A stretch of DNA of 64,000 bases from CAVQGZ01 sp942491665 (GCA_942491665.1 CALOBR010000021.1:62001-126000); one strand, 5' to 3'. Shown: positions 9,088 through 17,749, numbered from the stretch's first letter. The notes: generated by a model from the sequence alone, not told the origin. Program-made: numbers and translations.

Positions 9088-9399
9088 ACGGACAGCGGTT
9101 CGCGGGGATGAAACTTCGTTCAAGGAGCGTCGGTGTGCAGCGTGAACTGGCCGATCGTCGGGCGCCGGGGAAGGCGTTCGCGGGCGGGCGGACCGACGCC
9201 GGTGCACACGAGCAGGCTCTCGCCGCGACGCCTCCGCAGACGAGGCTGTATCGCAGATCGCCCTCGTGGCCGGTTGGCGTTGGCGTAGGTCTCGCTCATG
9301 CTGAGATCTGTCGAGGCAGCGAACACCGTGAAACAGCTACCGATGACTAGAAGTCGTGCCGCCAGCCCACGGGTGACCGAGGGTTGGCCGCAGGTCGCA
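9088..9399. other. Non-coding stretch upstream of the hydrolase relic
   Basis: About 310 bases with no convincing gene. Minus-strand open frames continue into it from the hydrolase relic but give Arg/Pro-rich sequence with no similarity to the missing part of that protein. The deleted portion is therefore gone rather than frameshifted. Confidence 0.45.
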
Positions 9400-9687
9400 T
9401 CACCTTCCGCGCATGCGCTCCATCTCGGCGTCGATCGCCTGAGGACTGACCGGCCGGCGGGTGGCGTACCCCCAGTTGAAGGCCAGCGCGATCCCCCAGA
9501 AGAGGGTGACCCACACCGGCCACGGCGGGTTCCCGGTTCCGCCGGCGATGGCCCAGATGGCCCAGAGCATCGCGTTGACCACCAGGTACGTGATCAGGTG
9601 CCAGCGGAAGTCGCTACGGTCCTTGAGTCGCTGCTCGGCCAAGGCACGTAGGTCCTCGTCGGTTCTGTCGCTGAGTTGTGGGGTCAT
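9400..9687 (-). CDS. Small 2TM domain membrane protein
   Basis: A 95-residue protein. An N-terminal amphipathic Arg/Glu-rich helix (DEDLRALAEQRLKDRSDF) leads into two membrane helices (about 29-48 and 55-72) joined by a Gly/Pro loop with NPPWPVW. The tail is charged and ends AEMERMRGR. This is the layout of the 2TM domain family, often found beside or fused to sensor kinases and HTH regulators; no such partner is adjacent here. ATG start. Function unknown. Confidence 0.75.
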   Translation of the reverse strand: MTPQLSDRTDEDLRALAEQRLKDRSDFRWHLITYLVVNAMLWAIWAIAGGTGNPPWPVWVTLFWGIALAFNWGYATRRPVSPQAIDAEMERMRGR

Positions 9688-9800
9688 CGCGACCGTCCTC
9701 CTTGGTGCCGCAGAGCCTTCAAACCACTCTCGTCGTCTTCGAGCAGCCCGATAGGGACGAACGACCCCCCAGCTGAGCGTGAACTCGCCCCGATGTCACC

Positions 9801-10711
9801 TCAGACTGCCGAACGGTTCTGCGCCCGGTCGCGGCTAGGACGGGGTGATCGATCGATGAGGCTGTCGTGAGTCGTGGTGACCGTGCCCGTCAGCAGGCCC
9901 GACAGGCTGCGTCTGTCGGGCCGCACGAGCACGGTGGCGACCTCGACGACCGCGACCACGAGCAGCCCCGGGAGTCCCCAGATGAGCACGGGCAGCCAGC
10001 GGACGACGACCCTGACGGGCACAGACCCGTCGGTGCCGGTTCGCCCGTGTCGCGGTCGCTCGGTGCGAGCAGCACCGCGAGCTGGCCGGGCGAGGCCCTG
10101 TCGGGGCGCACCTGTGGCAGCAGCAACAGCAAGAGGGCCCCGACGATGTACTGCACGGCAACCGCGGCCGACGGAGCGGGCTGGTCTTCGATGCCCCGGG
10201 AGGCAGCGACGAACGCCAGGACGAGGTCCACGCCGACGGCCGCGACAACGATGAGCACCACATCAAGGCCGGCCGCAAGCACTCTGTGCCGCACTGTCGG
10301 TGGGGCGAGGTCAGTCCGTGCGGGTGGTTCCCGCAACGGCCACCGGCGGCTTACGAGCATGCCGATGCCCCACCCGATCAGCGCACCGGCGGTGTTGGTC
10401 AGCAGGTCGTCGATGTCCGCGAGCCGATACTGGCAGGGGTAGAGGCCCAACAGCCCGGTGCCCCGGGTGACGCCGATGAGCAGCGACACGCCGCTCCCGG
10501 CCAGCAGCGCCGTACCCGGCCCTCGTCGCAGCAGGTAGGCCACGAGGAACCCCAGCGGCACGAAGAACACCACGTTGAACGCGACCTGCAAGAAGACCCC
10601 GCTGGTCACGGTGGCGGCCTATGCAGCGCCGAGGAACGGTGCGACGAAGACGGGGGCGAGCGCCACGAACAGCAGGACCGATAGGGCGCCCTCCCACAGC
10701 CACGTCGCCAT
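9801..10711 (-). pseudogene. VanZ-RDD family membrane protein, broken by an in-frame TAG and a frameshift
   Basis: An ATG at 10711 opens MATWLWEGALSVLLFV, a membrane segment, but codon 31 is TAG (10619-10621). Beyond it the same frame gives a VanZ-like domain: NVVFFVPLGFLVAYLLRR, then ADIDDLLTNTAGALIGWGIG. An RDD-type segment follows (RVLAAGLDVVLIVVAAVGVD). Near 10040 the frame collapses into Ser/Cys-rich sequence. The expected RDD ending is in another frame: RVVVRWLPVLIWGLPGLL, then RRSLSGLLTGTV. Two independent lesions argue for a pseudogene, although a GTG at 10609 could restart translation of the VanZ half. Gene order behind PadR and HAAS suggests it was the third gene of that operon. Confidence 0.75.
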
Positions 10712-10749
10712 CGTTCACACCGTAGGTGTGCGGACTCGCGGCGGCCTGC

Positions 10750-11301
10750 TCAGGCGACTCGGGGCCGGGTCGCTGCGTACAGCGCGGCTACCGGGCCGAC
10801 GGCGAAGACGGTGCCGAGTGCCAGCAGGCCCATGGTCAACCCCAGCGACGTCGCTTCGGTCGAGTTGGCCATCAGCACCAAGCCGAACACGACGGCCACG
10901 ACACCGACCCCCAGGATCGCCCACGTCACGTTGACCTGACGAGCCGTCCAGCGCGGCGTGGACCGCATGACCATCACCCCGACCGCGGGACCCAGCAGGG
11001 GCAGGACGATCCCACCGATACCCATCAGCAGGATCGCCACCAGCTCCCCCGCCGAGGGACCAGGCCGCGCCGGGACGGCCGGCAGATCGACCGCAGCCTC
11101 CGCGACGAGCTCCCAGGGATCGCCGAGACGATCCATCACCGCGCGCGCCTCCTCCTCGTCAGACGCGGCGGCAAGCCCCACCTGCAGGTGGTCCGCGACC
11201 TGCGCCCGCAGCTCCTCCCGTCGCCCGGCGGGCAGCCCGGCAGCCGCACCCTCCAGCTCCTCCAGATACGCCTCGCTCCAGCCCTGGGTGTCGGTCATCA
11301 T
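10750..11301 (-). CDS. HAAS-domain membrane protein (PadR partner)
   Basis: A 183-residue protein. The N-terminal ~75 residues form a soluble helical domain (EAYLEELEGAAAGLPAGRRE, then DHLQVGLAAASDEEEA and DRLGDPWELVAEA). This matches the HAAS/DUF1700 domain, which typically occurs in membrane proteins encoded with PadR regulators. Three to four membrane segments follow. Its start (ATG-ATG at 11301) overlaps the stop of the PadR gene, so the pair is translationally coupled. The likely role is sensing or transmitting an envelope signal to PadR; that is inference from context. Confidence 0.75.
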   Translation of the reverse strand: MMTDTQGWSEAYLEELEGAAAGLPAGRREELRAQVADHLQVGLAAASDEEEARAVMDRLGDPWELVAEAAVDLPAVPARPGPSAGELVAILLMGIGGIVLPLLGPAVGVMVMRSTPRWTARQVNVTWAILGVGVVAVVFGLVLMANSTEATSLGLTMGLLALGTVFAVGPVAALYAATRPRVA

Positions 11302-11780
11302 GATGTCTCCTCATCAACGGTCGTCAGTCTCGTGGTGGTCGTCATCTGTGTACCGCTCGTCGTCGGGGTGGTGGTGCCGCCGGTGGCAGACACCCCTCCG
11401 GCCATCACGTCATCGACGCTGGACCGGAAGACCTGCCAGGCCGCCGCGAACGACTCCACGACCTCGGCGCCCTGCGCCGTCAGCTCGTAGTAGCGCCGCG
11501 GTGGACCCGTCGGGCTCTCCTGCCACCGGGTGCTCACCAGCCCTTCCCGGCGCAGCCGCGACAGCAGGGGGTACACCGTCCCCTCACTGGTCAGCAGGCC
11601 GTCGACCGAGCCCAGCGCGCGCACGACGTCATAGGAGTACGCCGCACCCCCGCGCAGCAGAGCCAGCACGCAGTACTCCAGGGCGCCACGACGAAGCCGA
11701 CCCAACGCGGCATCCACGGCCGGACCCGCCGCGAGACCTCCCACGGGATCGGCACGGTGGGTGGCAGCACCAGGTTCCAT
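11298..11780 (-). CDS. PadR family transcriptional regulator
   Basis: About 160 residues with the PadR winged helix: LRRGALEYCVLALLRGG, then YSYDVVRALGS, SEGTVYPLLSRLRREGLVST and the wing RRYYELTAQGAEV. A short Thr-rich tail follows. PadR proteins are usually repressors of transporters or membrane proteins. The ATG at 11780 (MEPGAATHR) lies 7 bases after a perfect TACTAT box, suggesting a leaderless message starting at this codon. A second ATG at 11789 would add three residues. It is followed with overlap by the HAAS protein gene, which it probably co-regulates. Confidence 0.85.
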   Translation of the reverse strand: MEPGAATHRADPVGGLAAGPAVDAALGRLRRGALEYCVLALLRGGAAYSYDVVRALGSVDGLLTSEGTVYPLLSRLRREGLVSTRWQESPTGPPRRYYELTAQGAEVVESFAAAWQVFRSSVDDVMAGGVSATGGTTTPTTSGTQMTTTTRLTTVDEETS

Positions 11781-11787
11781 GCAACAC

Positions 11788-11793
11788 ATAGTA
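11788..11793 (-). promoter_or_regulatory. -10 box for a leaderless PadR transcript
   Basis: TACTAT on the minus strand, 7 bases before the PadR ATG at 11780. That spacing would put the transcription start at the initiation codon. No clear -35 was assigned. Confidence 0.45.
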
Positions 11794-11921
11794 CCTGCTC
11801 CGGCACAGGACGCGGACTCGTGCGCCGCGACCCGTCTGCGCTGCCGAGTTCTTTCGGCGTCGTTGCAGGTGCCGTACCCGTGCCTTACGGTCCGCTGCCC
11901 ACTCAACGACAGACGGTGCCC

Positions 11922-12377
11922 GTGTCTGAGAAGGCCGTTCTCGAACAAGTCCGTGTCGCCACAGGTGATGACACGATCACCGACATCGCCCCCTTCCAGC
12001 CAAGGGGATCGATGGCGGCCGGTGAGATCGGAGCCGCCGGAGGTTCGGAAGCAGGCAATGCCCTGGGTGGCCAATGAGGTCAAGCCATCGGCTTGGGTGT
12101 CGGAGTGGCAGCAGGCAGGCCGTCTGAGCGGGGAGCGATCTCACCTCAGTGGTGTTCGTGGGGGGTTTCGCCAACCGAGGTCTACCTCCTCGGCGTGGTC
12201 GGCCCAGGCCTCAAGATCACGCACGAACGGCTCAAGTCGCTCGCAACGATCGATCGCAAGAACCTGGCCGTCGAGACGCACCGCCGCCTCCTCGTACACC
12301 AACTGGTGCTCGAAGACACACTGACCGGTCATTGCATTCAACTCGAAGCCGACAAGATCAACGCCTATCACGCGTAA
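11922..12377 (+). pseudogene. Glycine-zipper protein gene interrupted by an in-frame TGA
   Basis: One continuous frame runs from a GTG at 11922 (VSEKAVLEQVRVATGDDTI) through a glycine-zipper segment (GSMAAGEIGAAGGSEAGNAL). It then meets TGA at 12075-12077 and continues with coherent protein: GQAIGLGVGVAAGR, VSPTEVYLLGVVGPGL, then DRKNLAVETHRRLLVHQLVL and LEADKINAYHA. Similar actinobacterial proteins of about 150 residues combine an N-terminal zipper with a C-terminal beta domain. From the flanking GGQ-GQA I infer that the stop replaces a Trp codon (TGG to TGA). The antisense 76-codon frame here looks like a shadow. Function unknown. Confidence 0.6.
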
Positions 12378-12459
12378 CCCTCATTGAACTGCTGGCGATC
12401 GGCGAGGAACACCATCACGACGCCGAAAGAGCCGATAGGGGCCACAAGCTGTGACAGCT

Positions 12460-12542
12460 TGCCGGCATCGCATCCCCAGCTTCTGCGCGCGCTTCGTGGC
12501 GGCCTCGAACGTGTCGTCGGTGACCGAGGTTGCGGTCTTCAC
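12460..12542 (-). pseudogene. N-terminal stub of a ribbon-helix-helix antitoxin
   Basis: From a GTG at 12542 the minus strand reads VKTATSVTDDTFEAATKRA, then QKLGM. This is the characteristic N-terminus of MazE/VapB-like ribbon-helix-helix antitoxins: a beta strand followed by helix A. After LGM the expected second helix is lost and the sequence becomes unrelated. No toxin gene is attached. It is a short relic and could be coincidence, but the pattern of residues is specific. Confidence 0.5.
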
Positions 12543-12637
12543 GGCACGTGAGTCATAGCCCGGGTACTACTGGCGGCGCTCGCGGTGATGTCGGCACCCC
12601 AGGCAACGGCATCCCCGGCGGGCGAGACAGATGAGAT

Positions 12638-12983
12638 GTTCGTATTCACCTCCTGGCCGAGTACGTAGCTGCCCGGCGGGATGAAGGTGTCTCGCGGCTA
12701 CGGCGACTGCTGGCACTGCGGGCGATGGCGGCGACGGGCATGAGTCAGCGCCGAATCGCCGACCTGCCCGGGGTCACCCAGCCGGCGGTGAGCCAGCAGC
12801 TGGCGTCTGCGCGCGAGCTCGACTCGGTCGGCCCCGATGTGCTGCTGGAGGCGGCTCGGCCGATCCTCAAGGTGCTGGCAGCTGATCGAGAACGTGTTGG
12901 GACGTGAGGTCGACCTGGTGTCCCACTCGGGGTTGAGGCCCACGCTGGATGACGACGTCCGTCGTGAGGCGGTGCCGCTGTGA
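12638..12983 (+). pseudogene. MntA-type nucleotidyltransferase antitoxin with HTH, catalytic core deleted
   Basis: The frame opens at a GTG (12638) with LRRLLALRAMAATG and an HTH (MSQRRIADLPGVTQPAVSQQ), followed by GPDVLLEAARPILKVLAAD. The sequence then jumps frame at about 12880 to LIENVLGREVDLVSHSGL and LDDDVRREAVPL, stopping at 12983. That second block is the conserved C-terminus of HTH-linked MNT nucleotidyltransferases. The intervening 30-40 residues with the GSxxRG and DxD catalytic motifs are missing. The stop overlaps the next reading frame (TGATG), as in intact mntA-hepT operons. I infer a decayed antitoxin. Confidence 0.7.
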
Positions 12984-13203
12984 TGGCCCGGAAGGTCGTG
13001 AAAGAGCTCCTCCACATCGAAGGCTGGCTCGACCGTGTGAGGGAGATCGTCGAGCGGGGCTGATGAAGGTTGGGGAAGCCGCGAATGGGCTGCCGCGGCT
13101 CGGAGTACTGGACCCCGACGGGGATCGCGACCTCATTGCGGCAGCAGAGTGGCCGCACACGGCACCACCTTGGCGGGTAGGGACTACTTCGGGTGGGTGG
13201 TGA
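12983..13203 (+). pseudogene. HepT/DUF86-type toxin relic
   Basis: ATG at 12983 begins MARKVVKELLHIEGWLDRVR and EIVERG, the classic start of a DUF86/HepT-like protein, but stops after 26 codons. The neighbouring frame resumes immediately with LMKVGEAANGLPRLGVLDPD, a later block of the same family. About 20 residues between the blocks are missing. The downstream part, which should hold the R-x4-x6-H RNase motif, is replaced by unrelated sequence ending at 13203. With the preceding relic it represents a dead MntA/HepT (type VII) toxin-antitoxin module. Confidence 0.7.
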
Positions 13204-13285
13204 GAGGCTCGACCCGGGGGCTGGGACACCAGCGCCGTAGGCCGACCCCTTGACCACCACCTGCCGGCCGACCAAGACTGGCGCT

Positions 13286-13684
13286 ATGCCTCATCCGACC
13301 ATGGTCGAGGGGGACGACCAGTCCCTGGCAGACCTTCGCCGGATCTGCCTGGGGCTACCTGGCGCGGCCGAGAAGGTGTCGCACGGTCGGCCGTGCTTCT
13401 TCACGAAGAAGGTCTTCGCGATCTATGGCGCCGTCACGAAGGGCGACCATCTCTCGGGCCGCTACGACAAGTCCGTTGTGATCCTGCCTGACCCGGACGA
13501 GGCGGCGGCACTTCTGGCTACGCCCCGATTCTTCGTTCCCGCCTACTGGGGGCCCCACGGGTGGATCGGAATGGACCTGTCCGCGGCCGAGGTCGACTGG
13601 GATGAAGTGAGCGAACTGGTCACCGAGTCTTTCCGGTTGACCGCCCTCAGGTCATTAGTGGCCCAGCTCCCTCAGATGGCCTGA
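13286..13684 (+). CDS. MmcQ/YjbR-like protein
   Basis: A 132-residue protein of the MmcQ/YjbR family, a double-stranded-DNA-binding-like fold (CyaY-like) of unknown role. Visible family features are the helix LADLRRICLGLPGAAEKV, the HGRPCFFTKKVFAIYG strand pair, DKSVVILPDPDEAAALL, and the WGPHGWIGMDL block followed by the helix VSELVTESFRL. ATG at 13286 gives MPHPTMVEG; a second ATG at 13301 is also possible. It stands alone between the toxin-antitoxin relics and the cyclase gene. Confidence 0.8.
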   Translation: MPHPTMVEGDDQSLADLRRICLGLPGAAEKVSHGRPCFFTKKVFAIYGAVTKGDHLSGRYDKSVVILPDPDEAAALLATPRFFVPAYWGPHGWIGMDLSAAEVDWDEVSELVTESFRLTALRSLVAQLPQMA

Positions 13685-13796
13685 TCCCCCCGGGTCGTGC
13701 CCCGCCGGCAGGGTTGACGTCGCCGGATAGGGGCGGTCGAGGCCAACGTCGCCGACCAGATCGCGGCCATGGACGCTGGCGACGCAGCGGGCGCGC

Positions 13797-15404
13797 CTAC
13801 CGCGAAGCGATCTCCGTGGACGCTTGCACGCTGGCGTCCAGTCGAGCGAGCAAGGGCACAGCACCCCGTTCCTCCAGGAACGGCCGCGCTGTCTCGATCG
13901 CGCCCTCGGGCACAAGCCCGGGGGGTAGCACGGAGATGGCGTCGACGGTGAGCACTGCGTGGGCGAAGCGGTTGCCCGTCGACAGCCGGGTGGCAAGCAG
14001 CGAGTCGTAGGCGAGGGCAGCCTGCTCGTGGTGCCCCTGTACGGCAGCCAACCCTGCTTCGAGTGCCTGTATCACTCGGCCTACGGCGTCGGCCATGAAG
14101 CCGCGCCCGTTCTGGCCGCTTGTCACGACCTGCTGCAGCCTGGCCTGATCCCCCATCCACAGCGCCGCTTGTCCCGCGTTGGCCAACGCCAGCACCGTGT
14201 TGAGTCCGTGTGGATCGGCCTGGATCGCGGCCAAGGCTGCGTCGAAGGCCGCGTCGAGGTTGCCGGCCATCAGCTCGATGACAGCGCCGATGCGGGCCAG
14301 CCACGCCTTCATCTGTGGATTGCTCGACTCGCGCGCATGTGGGCTCACCGTGCCCAGGGTCGCCCGCGCCTGGTCGTCCTCACCCCGGTAGGCAAGCAGC
14401 AGCGCCTCCCCGAGAAGGACGGTGTCGAGCAGGTGGCCGGTCAGCTCGGACTTCGATCGCAGCTCGGCGATGATCTGGTCGGCGCTGTCCCAGCGGCCGA
14501 TCTCGATAGCTGCCTCAAGCCCGTTGGTGAGTGCGTTGAGCTCGAGGTCTCCATAGCCGCCGCGGCGGGCGACCTCAGCGGCCTTGATGGAGTTCTCGAA
14601 GAACCCGATCTCGTCCTCGCTGGCCCAGGCCAGTGAGTCGTGTGCGCGGGCTATCTCACGCAGGTCGTCCTCCTCGAGGGCGACCGCGAGTCGTCCACGC
14701 ACGAGCAGCGCGGCCTCCCGCCGGCGGCCAACCATGGTCAGCAGGATGAGCCGAGACTGCAGTACCGAGCTGAGGTCGCGCCATGCCCCAGCCCGTTCGT
14801 AGCAGCCCAGCGCCCGGTCGATCGACTCGAGGCTGGCCTGATTGTTCTGCTCGTGAAACCCGATCCAGCCGAGCGCTTCGTTCAGCCTTCCCTCGGCCAG
14901 GTCGTCGTCGTCCTCCGGTCGACGGGTCCGCATTCGCCTGACCAGATCTCGAAGCTGGTCGGTGTCGTCGGATCCCACCGCGACAGCCAGGGCACCGATC
15001 GCGGCCACCTCGGCGTTTCGGTCGTCGAGCTGTTCGAGCACCGCGATGGCCTCGCGGCGGTACCGGAGCGAGTCGTCGCGGCGCAGGGCATCTCCCGCGG
15101 TCTCGGCAGCCTGACTCAGCAGGGCTGCTCGCTCCGCACCGGTCGGTGTCAGGTCCAGGGCCTGCTCGAGGTAGACCAGTGACTGCTTGGGCGAGCCGAG
15201 TGCCCTGGCCCGCTCGGCGGCCCGTCCGAGCCCGTCCTTGGCGCGCGCCGCGAGGGCGTCGGCGTCGGGACCCGGCGCTGTCGCTTGCAAGGCCTCCACG
15301 TAGTGCGTGGCCACGACTCCAGCCAGCTCGTCGTCGCTGATCGACTCGAAGTGGTGGGCAGCCGCGAGGTGGTGGCTGCGCCGATCGGCTCTCGACAGCA
15401 TCCC
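13797..15404 (-). pseudogene. TPR-rich C-terminal half of the split cyclase protein
   Basis: This is the same reading frame as the cyclase gene just upstream, separated from it only by one TAA codon (15405-15407). It begins GMLSRADRRSHHLAAAHHFE, which continues the family sequence without loss of a residue. About 530 residues of helical repeats follow (for example SPKQSLVYLEQALDLT and SQAAETAGDALRRDDSL), consistent with TPR-like repeats used for protein contacts. An ATG at 15401 could in principle start an independent polypeptide, but there is no ribosome-binding site or gap. I interpret it as the severed C-terminal half of one ~1171-residue protein. Confidence 0.7.
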
Positions 15405-17312
15405 TTAGGCGACCTCGCGGATGATGGACTGGACGAAGGCGTACTGGCCGCGCTCCGGCGAGCGGGGGTCAGCCTCCACGTCAAGAACCTCCTTGCGCAC
15501 CAGGTCGGCCGCATGCGGCTCGAGCTCGTCGCGAACGACCCCCGTGACCGCTACGAGAGCGTCGATGGTGAAGCTCTTGCCCAGCACGGCGGCGTTCTGC
15601 ACGACGGCGCGGTCCGAGGCTCCCAGCGCGTCAAGGCGGGAAGCGATGAGGGCATGCAGCGTCTCGGGGATGCCCATCTCGCCCAGGTCGCCGACGACGT
15701 CGTAGGCAGGCTCGCCCGCCCGCAGGACGCCGCGGTCGACAAGCACGCGGATCGTCTCCACCGCGTAGAGGGGCATGCCCTCGGCCCGGGTCACGATGCG
15801 CCGCACCGACTCGTCGTCGGCATCCGGGACTAGCCCCGTCACGAGGCTGGCCATGTCGGCATCGCTGAGCGGTTCGAGGTGCATACCGACGAAGCTGCGC
15901 TGGCCGACCCCCCACGTCTCGCGATGGTCGAGGATGTCCGGCCGGGTGAGCGCCACGATGTAGATTGGCTTGCTCCGAGACCACTCCAGCAGTGCCTCGA
16001 TGAAGTCGAGCAGACCCGGGTCGGCCCACTGCACGTCCTCGAACACCATCGCGACCGTGCCGCGATCGCTGATCCGCTCGAAGAACAGCCGCCATGCAGA
16101 GAACAGCTCTTCCCGTCCGCCGGCCGGCCGCTCGTCCAGGCCCAGCAGAAACGCTAGCCGGGGTTGGAGCCAGTGCCGTTCGTCCTCGTCGGTCACATAG
16201 GTCTCGACGGCCTCGGTGAGCTTGGTCCGAGACGCAGCGGGGGAGTCGGTCTCGGCGATGCCGGCGCGCATTCGCACCATCTCGCCCAGAGCCCAGAACG
16301 TGACCCCCTCGCCGTACGACGGGCACCGGCCGTGGTGCCAGTAGATGTCTTCGGTGAGGCCATCGACGTACTTCAGCAGCTCCCAGGCCAGCCGTGACTT
16401 GCCGATGCCGCCGACGCCCATCACCGAGACCAGGCGGGCGCGGCTCTCCCGGCCCGTGGCGTGCAGCAGGTCTTTGAGCAGGCGTAGCTCTTCGGCCCGG
16501 CCCACGAACGGCGGTTCGATCGCCATGCGGTTCTGGCCTTGGCGCTCACCGACGACGCGCAGTGCCCGCCAGGCTCGCACCGTCTCGTCCTTGCCCTTGA
16601 GGTCCAGCGACCCTATGGGCTCGAAGGCGATCGCGCCGGATGCCGCCCGGGACGTGGCCTCGCCGACGAGCACCCCGCCGGGATCGGCTGCCGACTGCAG
16701 GCGCGCGGCCGTGTTGACCATGTCGCCGGTCACCATGCCCTGGTTGCCAGCGTCGGGACCGGTGGCCGCCTCGCCGGTCAGCACCCCGGCTCGCACCTGC
16801 AGCGGAAGGTCCATCGAGCTGCCCAGGGCGGCCACGGCGTCGACCAGCTCGAGCGCGGTGCGCACGGCGCGTTCGGCGTCGTCCTCATGCGTCACCGGCG
16901 TGCCCCACACGGCCATCACCGCGTCGCCGATGAACTTCTCGACCACGCCGCCGTGCCGTTCGATGACCGTGCGCGCCGTATCAAAGTACTGGTCCATGAG
17001 GGCCCGCATGTCCTCGGCGTCGCGGCGCTCGGACAGTGTCGTGAACGAGACAAGGTCGAGAAACAGCACCGACACGAGCCGGCGTTCGGTCCCTCGGGAT
17101 GGGCCCGCGTCGTTCGCCGCCCGAGCGGCTCGGCGGGAGGGGGCGCGCGTCGACAGGGAAGAGCCGCACTCACCGCAGAACTTGCTCCGCGGGGGGTTCG
17201 TGGTCCCGCAGGCGGCGCACGCCCAGGTCAAGGGAGCGCCGCACTCACCGCAGAACTTGCGGCCTGGTTCGTTGCCCGTCCCGCAGGCCGAGCAGTCCAT
17301 CAGCGACCCCAT
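15405..17312 (-). CDS. Class III adenylate/guanylate cyclase with zinc ribbons and AAA ATPase, truncated by TAA
   Basis: 635 residues. The N-terminus has two zinc ribbons (CSACGTGNEPGRKFCGECG and CAACGTTNPPRSKFCGECG). A class III cyclase domain follows (about 90-260) with the metal aspartates in FLDLVSFTTLSERR and GDAVMAVWGTP. Next is a signal-transduction ATPase (FVGRAEEL, Walker A GVGGIGKSRLAWE, Walker B VAMVFEDVQWADPGLL). It ends at REVA-stop exactly where homologues read REVAY followed by the TPR region. A Tyr codon therefore appears to have become TAA. The cyclase and ATPase parts are complete and may remain active. It lies 17 bases downstream of the cyclic-nucleotide-binding gene. Confidence 0.85.
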   Translation of the reverse strand: MGSLMDCSACGTGNEPGRKFCGECGAPLTWACAACGTTNPPRSKFCGECGSSLSTRAPSRRAARAANDAGPSRGTERRLVSVLFLDLVSFTTLSERRDAEDMRALMDQYFDTARTVIERHGGVVEKFIGDAVMAVWGTPVTHEDDAERAVRTALELVDAVAALGSSMDLPLQVRAGVLTGEAATGPDAGNQGMVTGDMVNTAARLQSAADPGGVLVGEATSRAASGAIAFEPIGSLDLKGKDETVRAWRALRVVGERQGQNRMAIEPPFVGRAEELRLLKDLLHATGRESRARLVSVMGVGGIGKSRLAWELLKYVDGLTEDIYWHHGRCPSYGEGVTFWALGEMVRMRAGIAETDSPAASRTKLTEAVETYVTDEDERHWLQPRLAFLLGLDERPAGGREELFSAWRLFFERISDRGTVAMVFEDVQWADPGLLDFIEALLEWSRSKPIYIVALTRPDILDHRETWGVGQRSFVGMHLEPLSDADMASLVTGLVPDADDESVRRIVTRAEGMPLYAVETIRVLVDRGVLRAGEPAYDVVGDLGEMGIPETLHALIASRLDALGASDRAVVQNAAVLGKSFTIDALVAVTGVVRDELEPHAADLVRKEVLDVEADPRSPERGQYAFVQSIIREVA

Positions 17313-17329
17313 CTGCCGGTGCGGCTCTG

Positions 17330-17749
17330 TCAGGCTCGCTGGGCGGCTTCGGCGGCCTGGATGCGCCGCACGAGGACGGGCAAGAGCGCTCGTGCGATCT
17401 GCGGGTACTTGTCCATGATGGAGGAGAACGTCAGAGCGGAGACGGCGAACGTCTCGGCCCCCTCCGGGCCGGCGATGATCGTTGCCGATCGTCGCCCGTC
17501 GGGATCGAAGAGTGAGATCTCGCCGAAGAACTCGCCCGCCCCGATGGTTCCCCGATCGACGTCGTTGACCGTCACCGCGGCCGACCCGGAGCGCAGGATC
17601 TGGAAGCCGACGTCTGAGGCACCCTGCTGCACGATCCGCTTGCGGGGGCTGAGCTTGAAGCTCGTTCCGGCCTGGATGAGCTCGTCCGGTGCGGAGTCGG
17701 GAAGGGCTGCGAACAGGTCGATCCGCTTCAGCTCGTTTCGCAGCGCCAT
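17330..17749 (-). CDS. Cyclic nucleotide-binding domain protein
   Basis: 139 residues forming a single cNMP-binding beta-barrel: DLFAALPDSAPDELIQAG, then IVQQGASDVGFQILRSGS and the phosphate-binding cassette GEFFGEISLFDPDGRRSATI, followed by a C-terminal helix with RALLPVLVRRIQAAE. There is no DNA-binding domain, so it is not a Crp regulator. It is the first gene of a two-gene unit with the class III cyclase, so it probably binds the cyclase product and acts as effector or feedback sensor. That coupling is inference from operon structure. Confidence 0.85.
   Translation of the reverse strand: MALRNELKRIDLFAALPDSAPDELIQAGTSFKLSPRKRIVQQGASDVGFQILRSGSAAVTVNDVDRGTIGAGEFFGEISLFDPDGRRSATIIAGPEGAETFAVSALTFSSIMDKYPQIARALLPVLVRRIQAAEAAQRA

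Noticed and set aside
12141..12371. 76-codon minus-strand frame with a GTG start and a GAGGG site, giving a plausible-looking small protein
   Set aside because: The opposite strand carries a better supported (though TGA-interrupted) protein across the same bases; this frame is most likely its shadow.
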